A stretch of DNA of 64,000 nt from Ciona savignyi (lineage: Eukaryota > Chordata > Ascidiacea > Phlebobranchia > Cionidae). The DNA lies in the NCBI GenBank assembly GCA_000149265.1, contig CH002638.1, forward strand, positions 68,771 through 132,770. The letters are read 5' to 3'. The notes beneath the pieces are model-generated. The model saw nothing but the letters and a program-made list of their open reading frames with translations, was not told the DNA's origin and made no database searches. Below, piece by piece: positions 47,201 through 57,300 of the stretch; within the stretch, counting starts at the first letter, position 1, and the number at the start of each line of letters is the position of its first letter. The translations under genes were made by a program, and so were the position numbers.

Positions 47201-47497
47201 ACGTCTAAATCATATACAACACACTGCAATAACTGCTGTTACCCGACAATAAACGCAAGGTAATCTGACGATGTTAATTCCTCTTGTGTATGCTAGAGGT
47301 AATCTGTCGACTACCCATGTGAATTACGCATTCTCTAACAATCTGCCGATTGCCCGTGTGATAATGCCACTTGCGTTTTAAACAAAATATCTTATTACTG
47401 ACGTTTGTACCCAAGGTATCCAACATGGCAACCAGATGTTAACAACGGTGAAGATGCTGCCATGCAAGTCAAGAGTATCCGTGTTTGGGCAAATTAG
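38230..47497 (+). CDS. Beta-1,3-glucan recognition protein / GH16 glucanase-like, 12 exons, 541 aa
   Basis: Exons: 38230-38344, 38944-39045, 40332-40457, 40939-41097, 41781-42034, 42497-42654, 43178-43282, 43786-43844, 44368-44485, 45913-46120, 46660-46799, 47416-47497. All use GT-AG sites and the phases agree throughout, ending in TAG. Domains: signal peptide (1 to about 18), CBM39-like glucan-binding domain (about 20-115), Pro/Thr linker (115-167), Gly/Ser linker with GGGGS repeats (168-183), four cysteines, then a GH16 domain to the end. The GH16 catalytic motif is intact as GEIDICES with E352, D354 and E357, whereas many insect pattern-recognition members have lost it, so hydrolysis of beta-1,3-glucan is plausible. 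Family blocks [44 protein letters not shown] and [15 protein letters not shown] are present. It is secreted, with a role in fungal or microbial recognition or digestion. AATAAA lies at 47510-47515. The last acceptor (CCCAAG) has a poor pyrimidine tract. Confidence 0.93.
38323..38500 (+). repeat. Duplicated 3' edge of exon 1
   Basis: CCAATATCCAGGTAAGAGTC (real exon 1 end and donor) is repeated about 117 bp downstream as TCAATATCCAGGTAAAAGTC. ACGGCCATTTTGCTGAATGG is repeated as ACGGCTTTGCTGAATGG. The second copy contains a usable-looking donor but no acceptor. Confidence 0.7.
39702..39919. mobile_element. 218-bp fold-back MITE with 10-bp target duplication
   Basis: Long inverted ends: GGGTGCCTCTAAATACTACA at the left, TGTAGTATTTAGAGGTACC at the right, extending inward through GCTTGGAGCGCTTGG. 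The target duplication GAAATTAATG lies at 39692-39701 and 39920-39929. A 9-10 bp duplication would suit Mutator-like elements. It is in intron 2. A second, gap-broken copy starts at 50196. Confidence 0.8.
40180..40290 (+). repeat. Internally deleted SINE in intron 2
   Basis: Head TTGGTTAGTTAGTGCATTGC and box B TTCGAAACTTTG join directly to the end of the body (CCATTCACAAGGATAAACAT). About 190 bp of the usual middle is missing. Confidence 0.6.
41300..41560. repeat. Two opposed SINE fragments in intron 4
   Basis: A plus-strand head at about 41300-41375 (GATTGAAACCAACTTCTAGC) and a minus-strand copy at about 41430-41560 (GGCGATGTCCGCTAAGTGCC). The pair is nearly an inverted repeat. Confidence 0.5.
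41596..41800 (+). repeat. Duplicated 5' edge of exon 5
   Basis: ACCGACTATGTGCATGGGGT followed by CTTTGACTTAGGTG occurs at about 41590-41645 and again at about 41730-41785. The second copy is the genuine acceptor. The first is followed by a decayed exon start (GAATGTGGTTCCCC). Confidence 0.75.
42690..42985 (+). repeat. SINE in intron 6
   Basis: Head GACCGATTAGATTGCTGGGA, box-B-like GTTGCAGGTTCTAAAACGG, and body CTCACTGCAATAGCTCCAGT. It starts about 35 bp after the exon 6 donor. Confidence 0.7.
43540..43750 (-). repeat. Degenerate SINE in intron 7, minus strand
   Basis: CACACTGCAATGGCTCTGGT and downstream head words on the minus strand. Divergent. A further fragment lies at about 44030-44180 in intron 8. 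Confidence 0.55.
44468..44710 (+). repeat. Exon 9 3' edge repeated three times
   Basis: GAGAAAACAACTAAAGAAAG plus GTAAATT (the real donor, 44468) recurs at about 44574 and 44685 as near copies with donor-like GGTAAATT and GGTGAAG. The intronic ATTATCGCATAGTTATCACA recurs with it. A fourth, partial copy of that intronic part is at about 45432-45470. Confidence 0.8.
44772..45360 (+). repeat. Old SINE interrupted by a hAT MITE
   Basis: SINE head GGGCCGGTTAGCTCAATCAG and body up to ACACTGCAATAG are followed by the insertion at 44969-45306 and a decayed remainder. Confidence 0.6.
44969..45306. mobile_element. 338-bp hAT MITE in intron 9
   Basis: The ends are CAGTGGTTCTCAAACT and, complemented, CAGCGTTTCTCAAACT. 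The target GCTTATGG is duplicated at 44961-44968 and 45307-45314. CAGNGNTTCTCAAAC ends with 8-bp duplications are classic for hAT MITEs in animals. Confidence 0.88.
45600..45885 (+). repeat. SINE ending about 30 bp before exon 10
   Basis: AGCTTGGTGGGTTAATGTGC head, GGTTGCAGGTTGGAAACTAG, and body with the usual end at TTCACAGAGACAAATATAAA. The branch-point region of exon 10 would therefore be SINE-derived. Confidence 0.65.
46185..46480 (+). repeat. Full-length-like SINE in intron 10
   Basis: Good box B (GGTTCGAAACTGGTTGCTAG), AACCCATC segment, CACACTGCAATAGCTCCGGT, and an end with CACCCTATCTTATC. Confidence 0.75.
47045..47395 (+). repeat. SINE in intron 11 with repeated body end
   Basis: A-box-like CCGGTTAGCTCAATTGGTAA and body CACACTGCAATAACTGCTGT. 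The segment around AATCTGACGA...CCATGTG is then repeated about three times before exon 12. A further tRNA-like fragment lies at about 46840-46970. Confidence 0.6.
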
Positions 47498-47949
47498 ATT
47501 TAAGCTCGCAATAAAACAATTCAAAATATTAACAAGTTTTTGTTGATTTTTTTTTAAGTTTCGAACCAATAATTGGCTCGCCACTAGGACCGTTTTTTTA
47601 TAAGAGTCGGTATATGTATCGGTCGCGTTAACCATTCGGCCACACGACCGTACGTTGAATTTTCTGCCAGTGGTTCTTCACGGCAATTATACATAGAAAA
47701 CATATTTTACAACCACACTAATTTAAAGGCATTTTATGTTAAAAACGAGACGCTTTAAGCTCTGTCTACGCTGAGCCGGAGTGAGATATTAAACAGGAAA
47801 ATAAAACGAGGACCGAATTATTAAACACATATTGAACACAATTGTAAGACACCCAACTAAATATCAAATTTCCACTACGCGAAAGTTTAGAGACTCTATG
47901 GGTATTGGGTTAAACAAAAACAGAAGCAATGTCTTAATCACATTTTTGT

Positions 47950-48200
47950 CCTACCGGATAGTCTGGTAGTTTAGTGCGACGCCTTTCAACCAAAGGGTTG
48001 CAGATACGAAACTCGTCGCTAGCTAGTCGGGTTTTTTCCTTGGGCAAGACACTTTACGGACATTTGCCTGAAAATGGGTTTCTGCTAATTTGAAGGAACG
48101 CGTCTATCATACACTAGGTGATCTGACGAATGCCCGTGTGTTAACCCCATTGGTTTTCCCACGAATATCCTATATTCTATATCACTGCAACAGCTAAGGT
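47950..48200 (+). repeat. SINE downstream of the glucan-recognition gene
   Basis: TAGTCTGGTAGTTTAGTGCG head and GTTAACCCCATTGGTTTTCC end, with an internal deletion across the middle. Confidence 0.65.
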
Positions 48201-48940
48201 AACTCGTGTGTGGCTATTGCAGTGTGTTGTGTATGACTGAGACCTTTCTTTACGTTTGATAGAGCGCATTGGGTTAAGTGATCAGTTACAAACCTTCGGC
48301 TGAAAGGTGACGCACAAACCCATATAAATATTTGTTGGACAACGACGGTTGGTTTACGACATAACTGGTTGAGCCAAGTTTCGAATCAGTTATAGTTTCG
48401 TCGCAAGATGTGGTTCTAAATCGCATGGTGTAAATGAATCGTTCAGACTAACCAATTAGTTACAAGAATGTTGATGTTACAGATGGCTAATAACCAATTA
48501 ATAGACATCTATGCTCAGCCGGAAATGAAATGTGGTCCTACCTTAGTCATGGTATTTAAATGAGTGTTTTGCTGAGTAACAATGGTGGTGATTCCCCAAT
48601 GTTTGTTTAGCCCGAAGTAGCATGTGCTAGGCTGCGCGCCGGTGTTCTTGTTTAGCTGTGCAGTTTTGTAATAGTGGTCATTGTGCAAGCTTCAATTTTA
48701 AATTGTAAAAAAATCGTTTCTGTGTCATCCTAAAATTGTATACATTTTGCCTTTGAATGGAACACGTGAACAATTAGTTAAGTTTATTTTTTCGCTCCTT
48801 CATTACATTAAAAGAAATAAAAACGGTACTTTTACAAAAAAGTAAGCTGAATAAAACGCCAAAACCGCAGTAGCTAAAACTAACCGGAAAAGTGACGTGG
48901 CCGTTAAACCTTATAGGCCTACATTAAGCAAATAAGCAAA
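48201..48940. other. No gene seen
   Basis: AT-rich stretch with small SINE scraps at about 48200-48320. Nothing coding is supported. Confidence 0.4.
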
Positions 48941-48944
48941 CGAT

Positions 48945-49660
48945 TCAGGTGCGAAAACTGGTCGCTAGCTAGTCGGTCGTGTCCTTCGGCAAGGCACTTA
49001 ATGGATATTGCCTGAACCCACCGGATTAATGGGTTCTACCAAATTGCAGGAACGTCTCTATCATATACACAGGGCCGGTTTTAGGCCGATTTGACCGATT
49101 AGATCAAATTGGGCCCCGCACCTTGAAGGGGCCCCGCGCTAGCGGGGGTATTTCTGTATTATGAGGTATAAAATACTACTGAAACGTAAAATAAAAAGTA
49201 AAATAATATTCTTTCTCATAATATCAATTTGTTATGCATCGTTACTAAGTAAATTTATATTTCTGTGTCTGCCTGTTACGTCATAATGAATATGGTTGGT
49301 AAACAATATATATGTCTGGGAGTAAAACAATATACTGTATCGTAAATAAGCATCCACATTACCTTTAATTTGTTTTATAGCAAGTATTAAATGTCTATTT
49401 TTGTAGTTTGTATGTACTGGTATGTATTTTATGATATATAAACAGCCATAAATTTTGCTATGAAGAGTAGGGGCCCCGCCATCACATTTCTAATTGGGCC
49501 CCGCGGTTCCTAGCACCGGGCCTGCATATACAACACACTGCAATAGCTCCGGTAATCCGACGGTGAGCGCAAGGTGATCAGACGATTGCCCGTGTGTTAA
49601 CCCTTGATTTTCCCATTCACGGGAATAAACATGAATATCCTATTTTTTATTCTATTAAAT
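48945..49660 (+). repeat. SINE split by a hAT MITE
   Basis: SINE left part 48945-49069 (GGTGCGAAAACTGGTCGCTA ... CTATCATATACA) and right part 49525-49660 (CATATACAACACACTGCAAT ... ATGAATATCCTA). The MITE at 49070-49524 lies between. Confidence 0.85.
49070..49524. mobile_element. 455-bp hAT MITE inserted in a SINE
   Basis: The ends CAGGGCCGGTTTTAGG and CTAGCACCGGGCCTG match the element at 16620-17067 in inverse orientation. The target CATATACA is duplicated at 49062-49069 and 49525-49532, and intact SINEs show the empty site CATATACAACAC. Confidence 0.9.
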
Positions 49661-49667
49661 CCTTTTT

Positions 49668-50035
49668 TTAATGACGTGTTCTAACGACTGTTCGTTTTGC
49701 TGTCTTTTCCTGTTCCTGTGTCGCGATTTGATTCGTTTGCAAAAAAAACGAATAACTAAAACTTATTTCAACTTAAACTAGTTTTATTAAAGCTGGCTAA
49801 AGTTGGTCTTTATGTCGGCTTAATTGATTTTTGTTTCTAAAATATTATTTTTTGTTTAGGTTTGGCTTTCGCTATATTTATTTAGGCCTACTAATATCCC
49901 TTTTTTAATGACGTGTTAACGACTGTTTATTTAGCGGTCCTTTCCTGTTTCTTTGTCCTGGTTTGATTTATTATCCGATATTTAAATTTCCGAAATAATA
50001 AAAATGAATAAATTAAATAAAACTTATTTGTGTTA
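49668..50035. repeat. Direct repeat of about 130 bp
   Basis: TTTTTTAATGACGTGTT(CT)AACGACTG and the following TCTTTTCCTGTT...GATTTGATT-like sequence occur at about 49668-49780 and 49896-50035. Function unknown. Confidence 0.6.
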
Positions 50036-50195
50036 ATTTATTTCGTCCAAGCCTTGCAGTTTGTATGTCACGATCTCGTGCGACCAATGCTGCGTTTTTC
50101 TTTCAAAATATTCTGCCAGAATTACTTCGGTGTTTATTTCGTTTGGTATCCTATCTTTAGAAAGATGTAAAGTAGTTTCTGGTTTAGTGAAAAGG

Positions 50196-50563
50196 GGTGC
50201 CTCTAAATACTACAGGACCGCTTGGAGCGCTTGGATCGCTTGGATCACTTAGATTGCTATGAAAAGTAATTCTAACCCTGTCCCAAACACTAATCTCAAC
50301 CCCAGAACTAACTTTAACCCCAACCGTAACATTAATATCATGGCTTTGGTAATTAGNNNNNNNNNNNNNNNNNNNNNNNNNNNNNNNNNNNNNNNNNNNN
50401 NNNNNNNNNNNNNNNNNNNNNNNNNNNNNNNNNNNNNNNNNNNNNNNNNNNNNNNNNNNNNNNNNNNNNNNNNNNNNNNNNNNNNNNNNNNNNNNNNNNN
50501 NNNNNNNNNNNNNNNNNNNNNNNNNNNNNNNNNNNNNNNNNNNNNNNNNNNNNNNNNNNNNNN
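50196..50563. mobile_element. Fold-back MITE copy broken by a 207-N gap
   Basis: GGGTGCCTCTAAATACTACA and the following GCTTGGAGCGCTTGGATCGC match the element at 39702-39919. The sequence enters the gap (50357-50563) before the right end. Confidence 0.7.
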
Positions 50564-53200
50564 TTATTGTGCAGTTTCCGTCTTTTCCCCCTTTCCGGTG
50601 CCATTTCCCTCCTTTTATAGTTTTCCCCACTCACTTTTGTTATAAGTTTAGAAATAACTATCATTTTTATGTTTCTGTATGTTATGAATTATTTTATCTT
50701 TGCCAAAAATGTAACACTGTAACCTTATATGGTAATTTAAATTTTTATTCCTATTATCGTAAATAGGCATATTTAAAGTATTTACAAAAGTGAAACCGAT
50801 AACTGTTATATATTCTTTTAATCTTTGAAATGTAAAATAAACTTATAACCCTCGAAAAAGTTGATTTTTATGTATTTTTGTCTGTTGATTATAGTACCGG
50901 TAATATTTTTTTTATTTACCTTTTATAACAAATAACACCAAACGCACACACATACAATGTATTAAAAATTTAAATTTATCAGCATATTTTTTAAACAGCG
51001 TGTAGCAATCAAATTACAGCAAGCAGGTACAGGCAATGTCCTTAGCGTCTTTCCCAACTGTGGCCAACAGCTCATTTTGATCAAACAACCTTTTCGATTG
51101 CCTGCATACCACTGATACTTTAACAGATTGAGCAAACTTTTACAAACACCGTAACTACAGTCGTCTGGTATCAACTGTGCAATTTTCCATTTCCCTTATT
51201 TTAGTGACAGATTATTTTACATTTAATCAACAACTTAATTAAGTCACATGTGATCTACAGTTTACACTGTAGTTTAATTTTAAAAGCACTCATTTTTGTT
51301 AATTGTTGGTTTTGAATTTTGAATTGCATTCTCAAAACTTTGTATACTTACAAAATATTGTTAAATACTTAACAGAGCAGTTCTAACATTCTATAAGAAT
51401 TATTGTGTGCATCTTAATGCTTTTAGGGCAGGCCATTTTAATATCTGACTCTTTTTTAATGATAAATTGTTAAAAAAAGATTTTTGTCAGGGCTTCGAAA
51501 ATAAGTCTTTATTAACCACCCATATTAAATAAAATACAAAATCTACAGATAACATTCTCTATTATTACTTCATAATTTGTTCTTACCAACTGATTTGTGC
51601 TGTATTGGTTTTCGCCAAGTTGATTTGACCTTTTTTTTAATATAGAAGTAGAATGGTACATTTTACAAAATTGTTGATGAATAATAAGTCGACTATTTGT
51701 TGTGTGACAATCCTGAGCTATCACGATATTGAATGTCCAAGAAAGACCACACATACTGGAAACCCGATAAAATTATCCAATACCATACCAATACAATACA
51801 TAAGCAATCTATAATTTCCTAATATGTTAAAGACATTCTATTGATCTCGTATTGTGTCATGTCATTTTAGTTACATTAGTGATATGGCACAATATTGCTT
51901 TAATAATTAAAGTAGCTTTTAATGATATTTAAACATTAACCCATATGTTTCGTCTTATTATAAACCAATGACATTTGGGAACTATTCAAATACTAATATA
52001 GATGTGTTCAGAGCTTTTTTTCACGCTCACGTTAGGTTCTTTTAAAATAGTATTTGTACACAGATATTTTTAAAATTAATATTTTCAATAGCTATCATGC
52101 TATTTGCACTTTGCTTGCTTGTTCGAAATATGCATTTATGAAAGATCTATTGAGCAAGTGAGAATGTGAGATAAAATACTTTAATAAACATAGTGTCGTT
52201 GACAGAATATATAGCATGTACATCAGCAGCATCTTCAATATGGGGTGATTGGTAAAATGCATAAATTACAATTTCCTATAATTCAAGTATTGAAGCGTAT
52301 ATACATGGTTCTGGATAAGGAAAGGTATTTAAAAGAAGTAGAAAATAACAGGTTTACTGTTTCATGCAGACAAAAAATAGGTTTGTTTTATATGTACAAA
52401 TATGATTTAAGAATTATCATGTTTTATTCCTGCGAATGTTCAAACGTAGGTGGTGTGTGTTACATATGGTTAAGACATTATTTTAATTTTAGTACAACCC
52501 TTGAACTTATCGGTTCTAGGCAATGTCCACTTACAGCCTTGCATAGAAACAACCGATTAGCTGGCAAAATTTTTCTATGAAACATCATTTTGGCTGGTGA
52601 CACACTGACACACTGACCCATCAAGCTATGTGACTCGATTAATATAACATGACTTAGTATTAGCATATGAGAATAGCGTTAGCATATTTTATTTATATTA
52701 GAATAAAAAAAATTGTATGAGAAGGTCTATCATGCGTTTGTACACACCTAATTGATGTGTAAAATTTTATTTCTTTTCAATTAAATAACACTGTTTGAAT
52801 GTCTTAATGCTTATACACATATTGTCGGTTTCAGATAAAAAATATGACCAAGCCAACAGTGCAAGATTGAAAAATCAATACTTTTTGGGGGATCAAATGC
52901 ATTAACAATTCTCCTTTCTAGTAGCATTTTGCGTTAGCCTTCAGGTTATAAAGCTATGTTGTTAGATTTTTAAAGCTGACCTAACATGCAGTATGTATTT
53001 AAATATTATCATTTTGTGCAGGCTACCATTTGGATAGACATGTATATTGTGATTATGCTGTACAACTAAAATGAATAATTTATAAACTAAAATCGTTTAA
53101 TCTAGCTGAAACAAACTGAATTACACTGAATATTAAACATAATAACCATATCAACATGTATATATAACTAACATAGTGCAGTATTGCACTACTGGTACAA
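50564..53200. other. AT-rich stretch without supported genes
   Basis: Open frames here (for example 52245-52580) have low-complexity composition, no splice context and no recognisable domain. A decayed minus-strand SINE lies at about 52470-52630. Confidence 0.4.
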
Positions 53201-53211
53201 GGCTACGTTTG

Positions 53212-53348
53212 TGTTTTTTGTGGTAAAACTAAAGTGTAAGTTTTGTGGTAAAACTAAATCGTATTTTTTGTGGTAAAACGTAAAACTAAATTGTAAGTTT
53301 TGTGGTAAAACTAAATCGAATTTTTTGTGGTAAAACTAAATCGTAAAA
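53212..53348. repeat. Minisatellite of about 26 bp
   Basis: Five near copies of TTTTGTGGTAAAACTAAATC with a short spacer. No function seen. Confidence 0.8.
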
Positions 53349-53790
53349 TATCCTTTCACCATTCTGCATTTTATTGTAGAGTGTCAAGCTTACATGTTAA
53401 CTTGAGTAATGTTAGCTTGGTGTTGTGATTGTTCCAACCCACGCATAATTATGCAGTCTGTGACATCATAATTGTTTCTGACTCCTTTCTTTTTACCATC
53501 TTCCTCAGTACCGGTACCTGTGTTATGTTGCTGCTGCTGTATATAGCTTTTACATAAAGATTAAACGTTAGTGTTGAACATTGTGCGAGTTGTCCTAGCT
53601 GATAGATGCATCAATGAAGCAGTAGTTTTTTATTAAAAAGAATGTTTTTTAGGTTTACTTAGTTAATTTAGGCTTAGCAAGTTATGTTCCAAATTTCGAC
53701 TTGGCAACTCAATGGCAGGGTCTTTGGACTTAGCAGGTTAAGTTTCAATTATGGAGTATTTATTTTTACTGCAATTGCATATGGTACTGT

Positions 53791-54362
53791 TCCACAGATT
53801 TCTACTTTGTGCCAACCATTTAGATTAGATTTTCTTTACCCTCCCCAAACCCAATGACAAATTAGGTTTAAAATTTAGGCTTTTCAATTTAGGTTTCAAC
53901 GCGTATTTATTGCTGCTGCTATTTTCCTTCTCTTCTAAAGTTTTTTGTGTTTCAACTTGTCCAAATTTTAATTTATAGAGTACCGTAAACCGGGGTGTAT
54001 AGGGAAAATTTTGGCAGATAATTTTAAGTACCGTAACTTTTTTTTTTGCAAATCATTAGTAATACATATTTGATTTGATTTTATGTCCATGAATAGAGTG
54101 TATATATACAAACCAGAACTTTGAATTATTTTTAGGTTTGTACTATATTTTTATTAAACTTGACCCTATTCACCTTGGTTTACGGTTGTTATTTCTACCA
54201 TAAATTTTCTGCTCTACCATAGATTTGCAGGTTAACTTAACTTGCAGAGAGTATTTATTCCTATATTTAGGATTTTTTATGTCATTCCACAGATTTCTAT
54301 TTTCGTGCCAACTACCGGTAGTTAGATTAGTTTTAATTTACATCCTAAACCCAATGGCAAGT
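53791..54362 (+). repeat. Duplicated 5' edge of UNC119 exon 1
   Basis: CCACAGATTTCTA...GTGCCAAC...TTAGATTAG...AAACCCAATGRCAA occurs at about 53791-53866 and again at about 54287-54362. The second copy holds the real start codon. The first has an ATG followed by an in-frame TAG after two codons. A small inverted-repeat element (53983-54185) lies between. Confidence 0.75.
53983..54185. mobile_element. 203-bp inverted-repeat MITE upstream of UNC119
   Basis: Left end CCGTAAACCGGGGTGTATAG, complemented right end CCGTAAACCAAGGTGAATAG. Target duplication unclear; family not assigned. Confidence 0.65.
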
Positions 54363-57300
54363 TCACCAAAGACAATGAACGGATCCCCGAACCCCAAGAA
54401 AAAAGGATCCAGTTTCCTTGGCCGAAAGACCAGGAAAAGCAAGGAAGTTAAAGATAGCCTGTCGGAGGAAGACTTGGTGAAAAAAGGAAACATCTCACCA
54501 GAGGATACACTTCGACTGTCCTGCTCCACTGAAAGTGAGTTAATATGTTGGTGTTCGGATATGAAATATAATTATAAATATTAAATTGCCATGGTTGTTG
54601 AAATTTTTTGGCACTAAAAGCACAAAAAAAAATTAAAACAAATTTTTTTTTAAAAAAGAAAAGTATAAAAAATAAAATATTTAATAATTAGTTTAGAGCA
54701 ACAACAATGAATAAAACCCATTCTTAAAAAGAAAATGAGTAATTTTAGTAGATATACAGTTTGAGTCATATGATATTATGGCCCACGCTATTTCCATCTT
54801 CTTTCTCGTTGCTTGGGTCATTAGCCAAGCTACTTTTGCTGCTGCTTGAACACATTGTTTTTCTAGTTCTTTTATTGGGATTAGTAACGGAACCATGATG
54901 GGTTCGTTGCTAAGAATGTTTTCAAAAATCAATGTACCATTAATAACAGCAATTTGATAAATGTAATGTCAGGGCCATAAAATCCGACAAGTAACGCAAG
55001 TAATATTCGCATGATTCGTGCGAGTAAGAATTTACACCCGCATATAAAAACTAATTAACGTTTACTGCGACCGTTTTATATTCAAGTGAAGTATAACCTT
55101 ATTATATACATGGTGCGTCCGGTTACTGGAGTCTATAATACTTACAGCTGCATCATAATGTAAGATGTTCTAATACCAGATTTAAACAGTTGTTGCGTCA
55201 TACAAACCACAGTTGCGAGCCACACACAAGTGAATTCTTACTCGCCCGAAATTTGATGGATGTTTGGCCCTGTAATATCAAAACAGGCCCTGTATTTTAG
55301 CACTTATTAAGGTTAAGCACGATTTAGTATTTTGTCTACATTTACTGGTTACTAAAACAACGTTTTATTAAAAACACAGTATAAACTTATTTACTAAAAC
55401 AAGTGCTGTATGACAAACTGCACAGGACCCCATCAAAACTAAAGTAATTTTTCATATTTTTAAGTGTCAGAAATTTCTAAAAAAAAGAATTAAGGTTCGG
55501 TTGTTAAATCTTCAACTGGTTAAAATCCCATTCCCCCATTTCCGAATATTATTTAAAATGTAAATAATAAAATTAAAAGAATTTCGAGTAAATGTAATTT
55601 TGTTAAAAGTTACTAACAGTCTACACTTGAATATGTGCAAACCACATAAGCATACTATTATGATCCATGCATATACTACTAACAGTGACTTCCGTTGTGT
55701 AAAGTTTATTTTAGCAGCTCTTATATCCTGTATAGTGAGTACCACCGGTGTTTAAAGTCTGCTCTTATGATAACAGGTTTACCAGGTGAACTGGCTTTAC
55801 TTGAAAGATACATTTCATGTTTTGCATGAATTACATGGTTACCATGCAACTGTGTTCTGTGTTTTACCACAGACTGCAGTTAATGAATAATTAACGAGTC
55901 TTCTTGAGATTGAACTGCTTTTTGCATATTTTAAATTGACCAACAGGTTATTGGTTACTCTTTGAAACATAATGTTTACTTTTATGGCACTCTCAGCTGG
56001 TTGTAAATAAATATGTCCTCATTTATTAATCATATGTCGTTTTCTAAAAGACATATGGTCTACCCTTACAAAGAGCTTTTATGCCGTGCGTTTATTTTTA
56101 GTGGATTTTACGTTCTATTTTCGTTATATATTTTGTATGGCAGGTTTTTTGCCGCCAAACAAACATGCCCTAGGTAAACAAATGCCCAGCTAGTTTACAA
56201 AAGCAATTAAAATGCGGTACAAACAGTGTTCTAATTATTTTACATTAAAAAGAGCAAAAATTTCGTAGTTATCATCTTGCATCGAGGAGAGCAAAAATTC
56301 CGTATTTATTATTTTGCATTATAAAGACCAAATATTCTAAATTCAGTTCATGCTGTTTATATTTTTAAAAAAAATTATATATTATTTTAATTTTTCACTG
56401 CTGTATTAACACATAAAAGATTTTTATAGTTTTTCCTTTGTTACATGTTTGGCAATACTGTTCCAACTAACGTTTTACGCATAGTTTTGCTTTTTTCTGC
56501 ATCACGGTAAAAATATTGTGAAATGTAGCAAACCATAAATCCTTTGGCAAAGAGATGGTTATGCATGCAACCTACATATTTGTTTATGGGTGTTGAAATG
56601 TATAATTAATAATTCATTAGTGTTTATAAATCATTAGTAAGGTCTGTAATTTTAATAATTTGTACATTTTTTCGGTTGCTTGCCCACTAATCTAAGTTTA
56701 ATTGTAAATAATTATTTTGCTGGACAGGTACTGATTACAATGTTAAACCATAAAATAGCAAAGGTAGAACTAACATTTTATATATCTTGTTATTTTGATT
56801 GGAAATCAATCACAAATACACATTTGTTTATTAAACCTGTAAGAAGCTTTCTATTATATTTGTGCAGATTACATTAAAAACATATATTATGCATATACAG
56901 TGGAACCCCGCTTGAAGACCACCTCGATAACACGACCACCTCATAATCAGGACCACTTCCGTGCCGTCCCAAATAATTTACAATAGTAATGCATTGCATT
57001 CTGTTTCAATAACGCGACCACCCCGGTTTCCAGACCAGGACCCGCCATATTTTGATTCAAAACTTCAAATTTGACTCCGCTTAAGTGACCACATGTGCTA
57101 AATAATTTGGTTAAATTTCTTTTATGATCAAACCAATAAGAATTTATGAGCGCACACGAAAGAAAATGTGGCAAACAGTATCTTACAAGCATAGGCGCCA
57201 AGTTTTTTAAAAGTCTGGGAGTGCGGCCAAAAAATTGAACATGTTTGCCCTTCATTTATACCTTACGTAACGACGCATGCGTGGTTACCGCGTAAATAAT

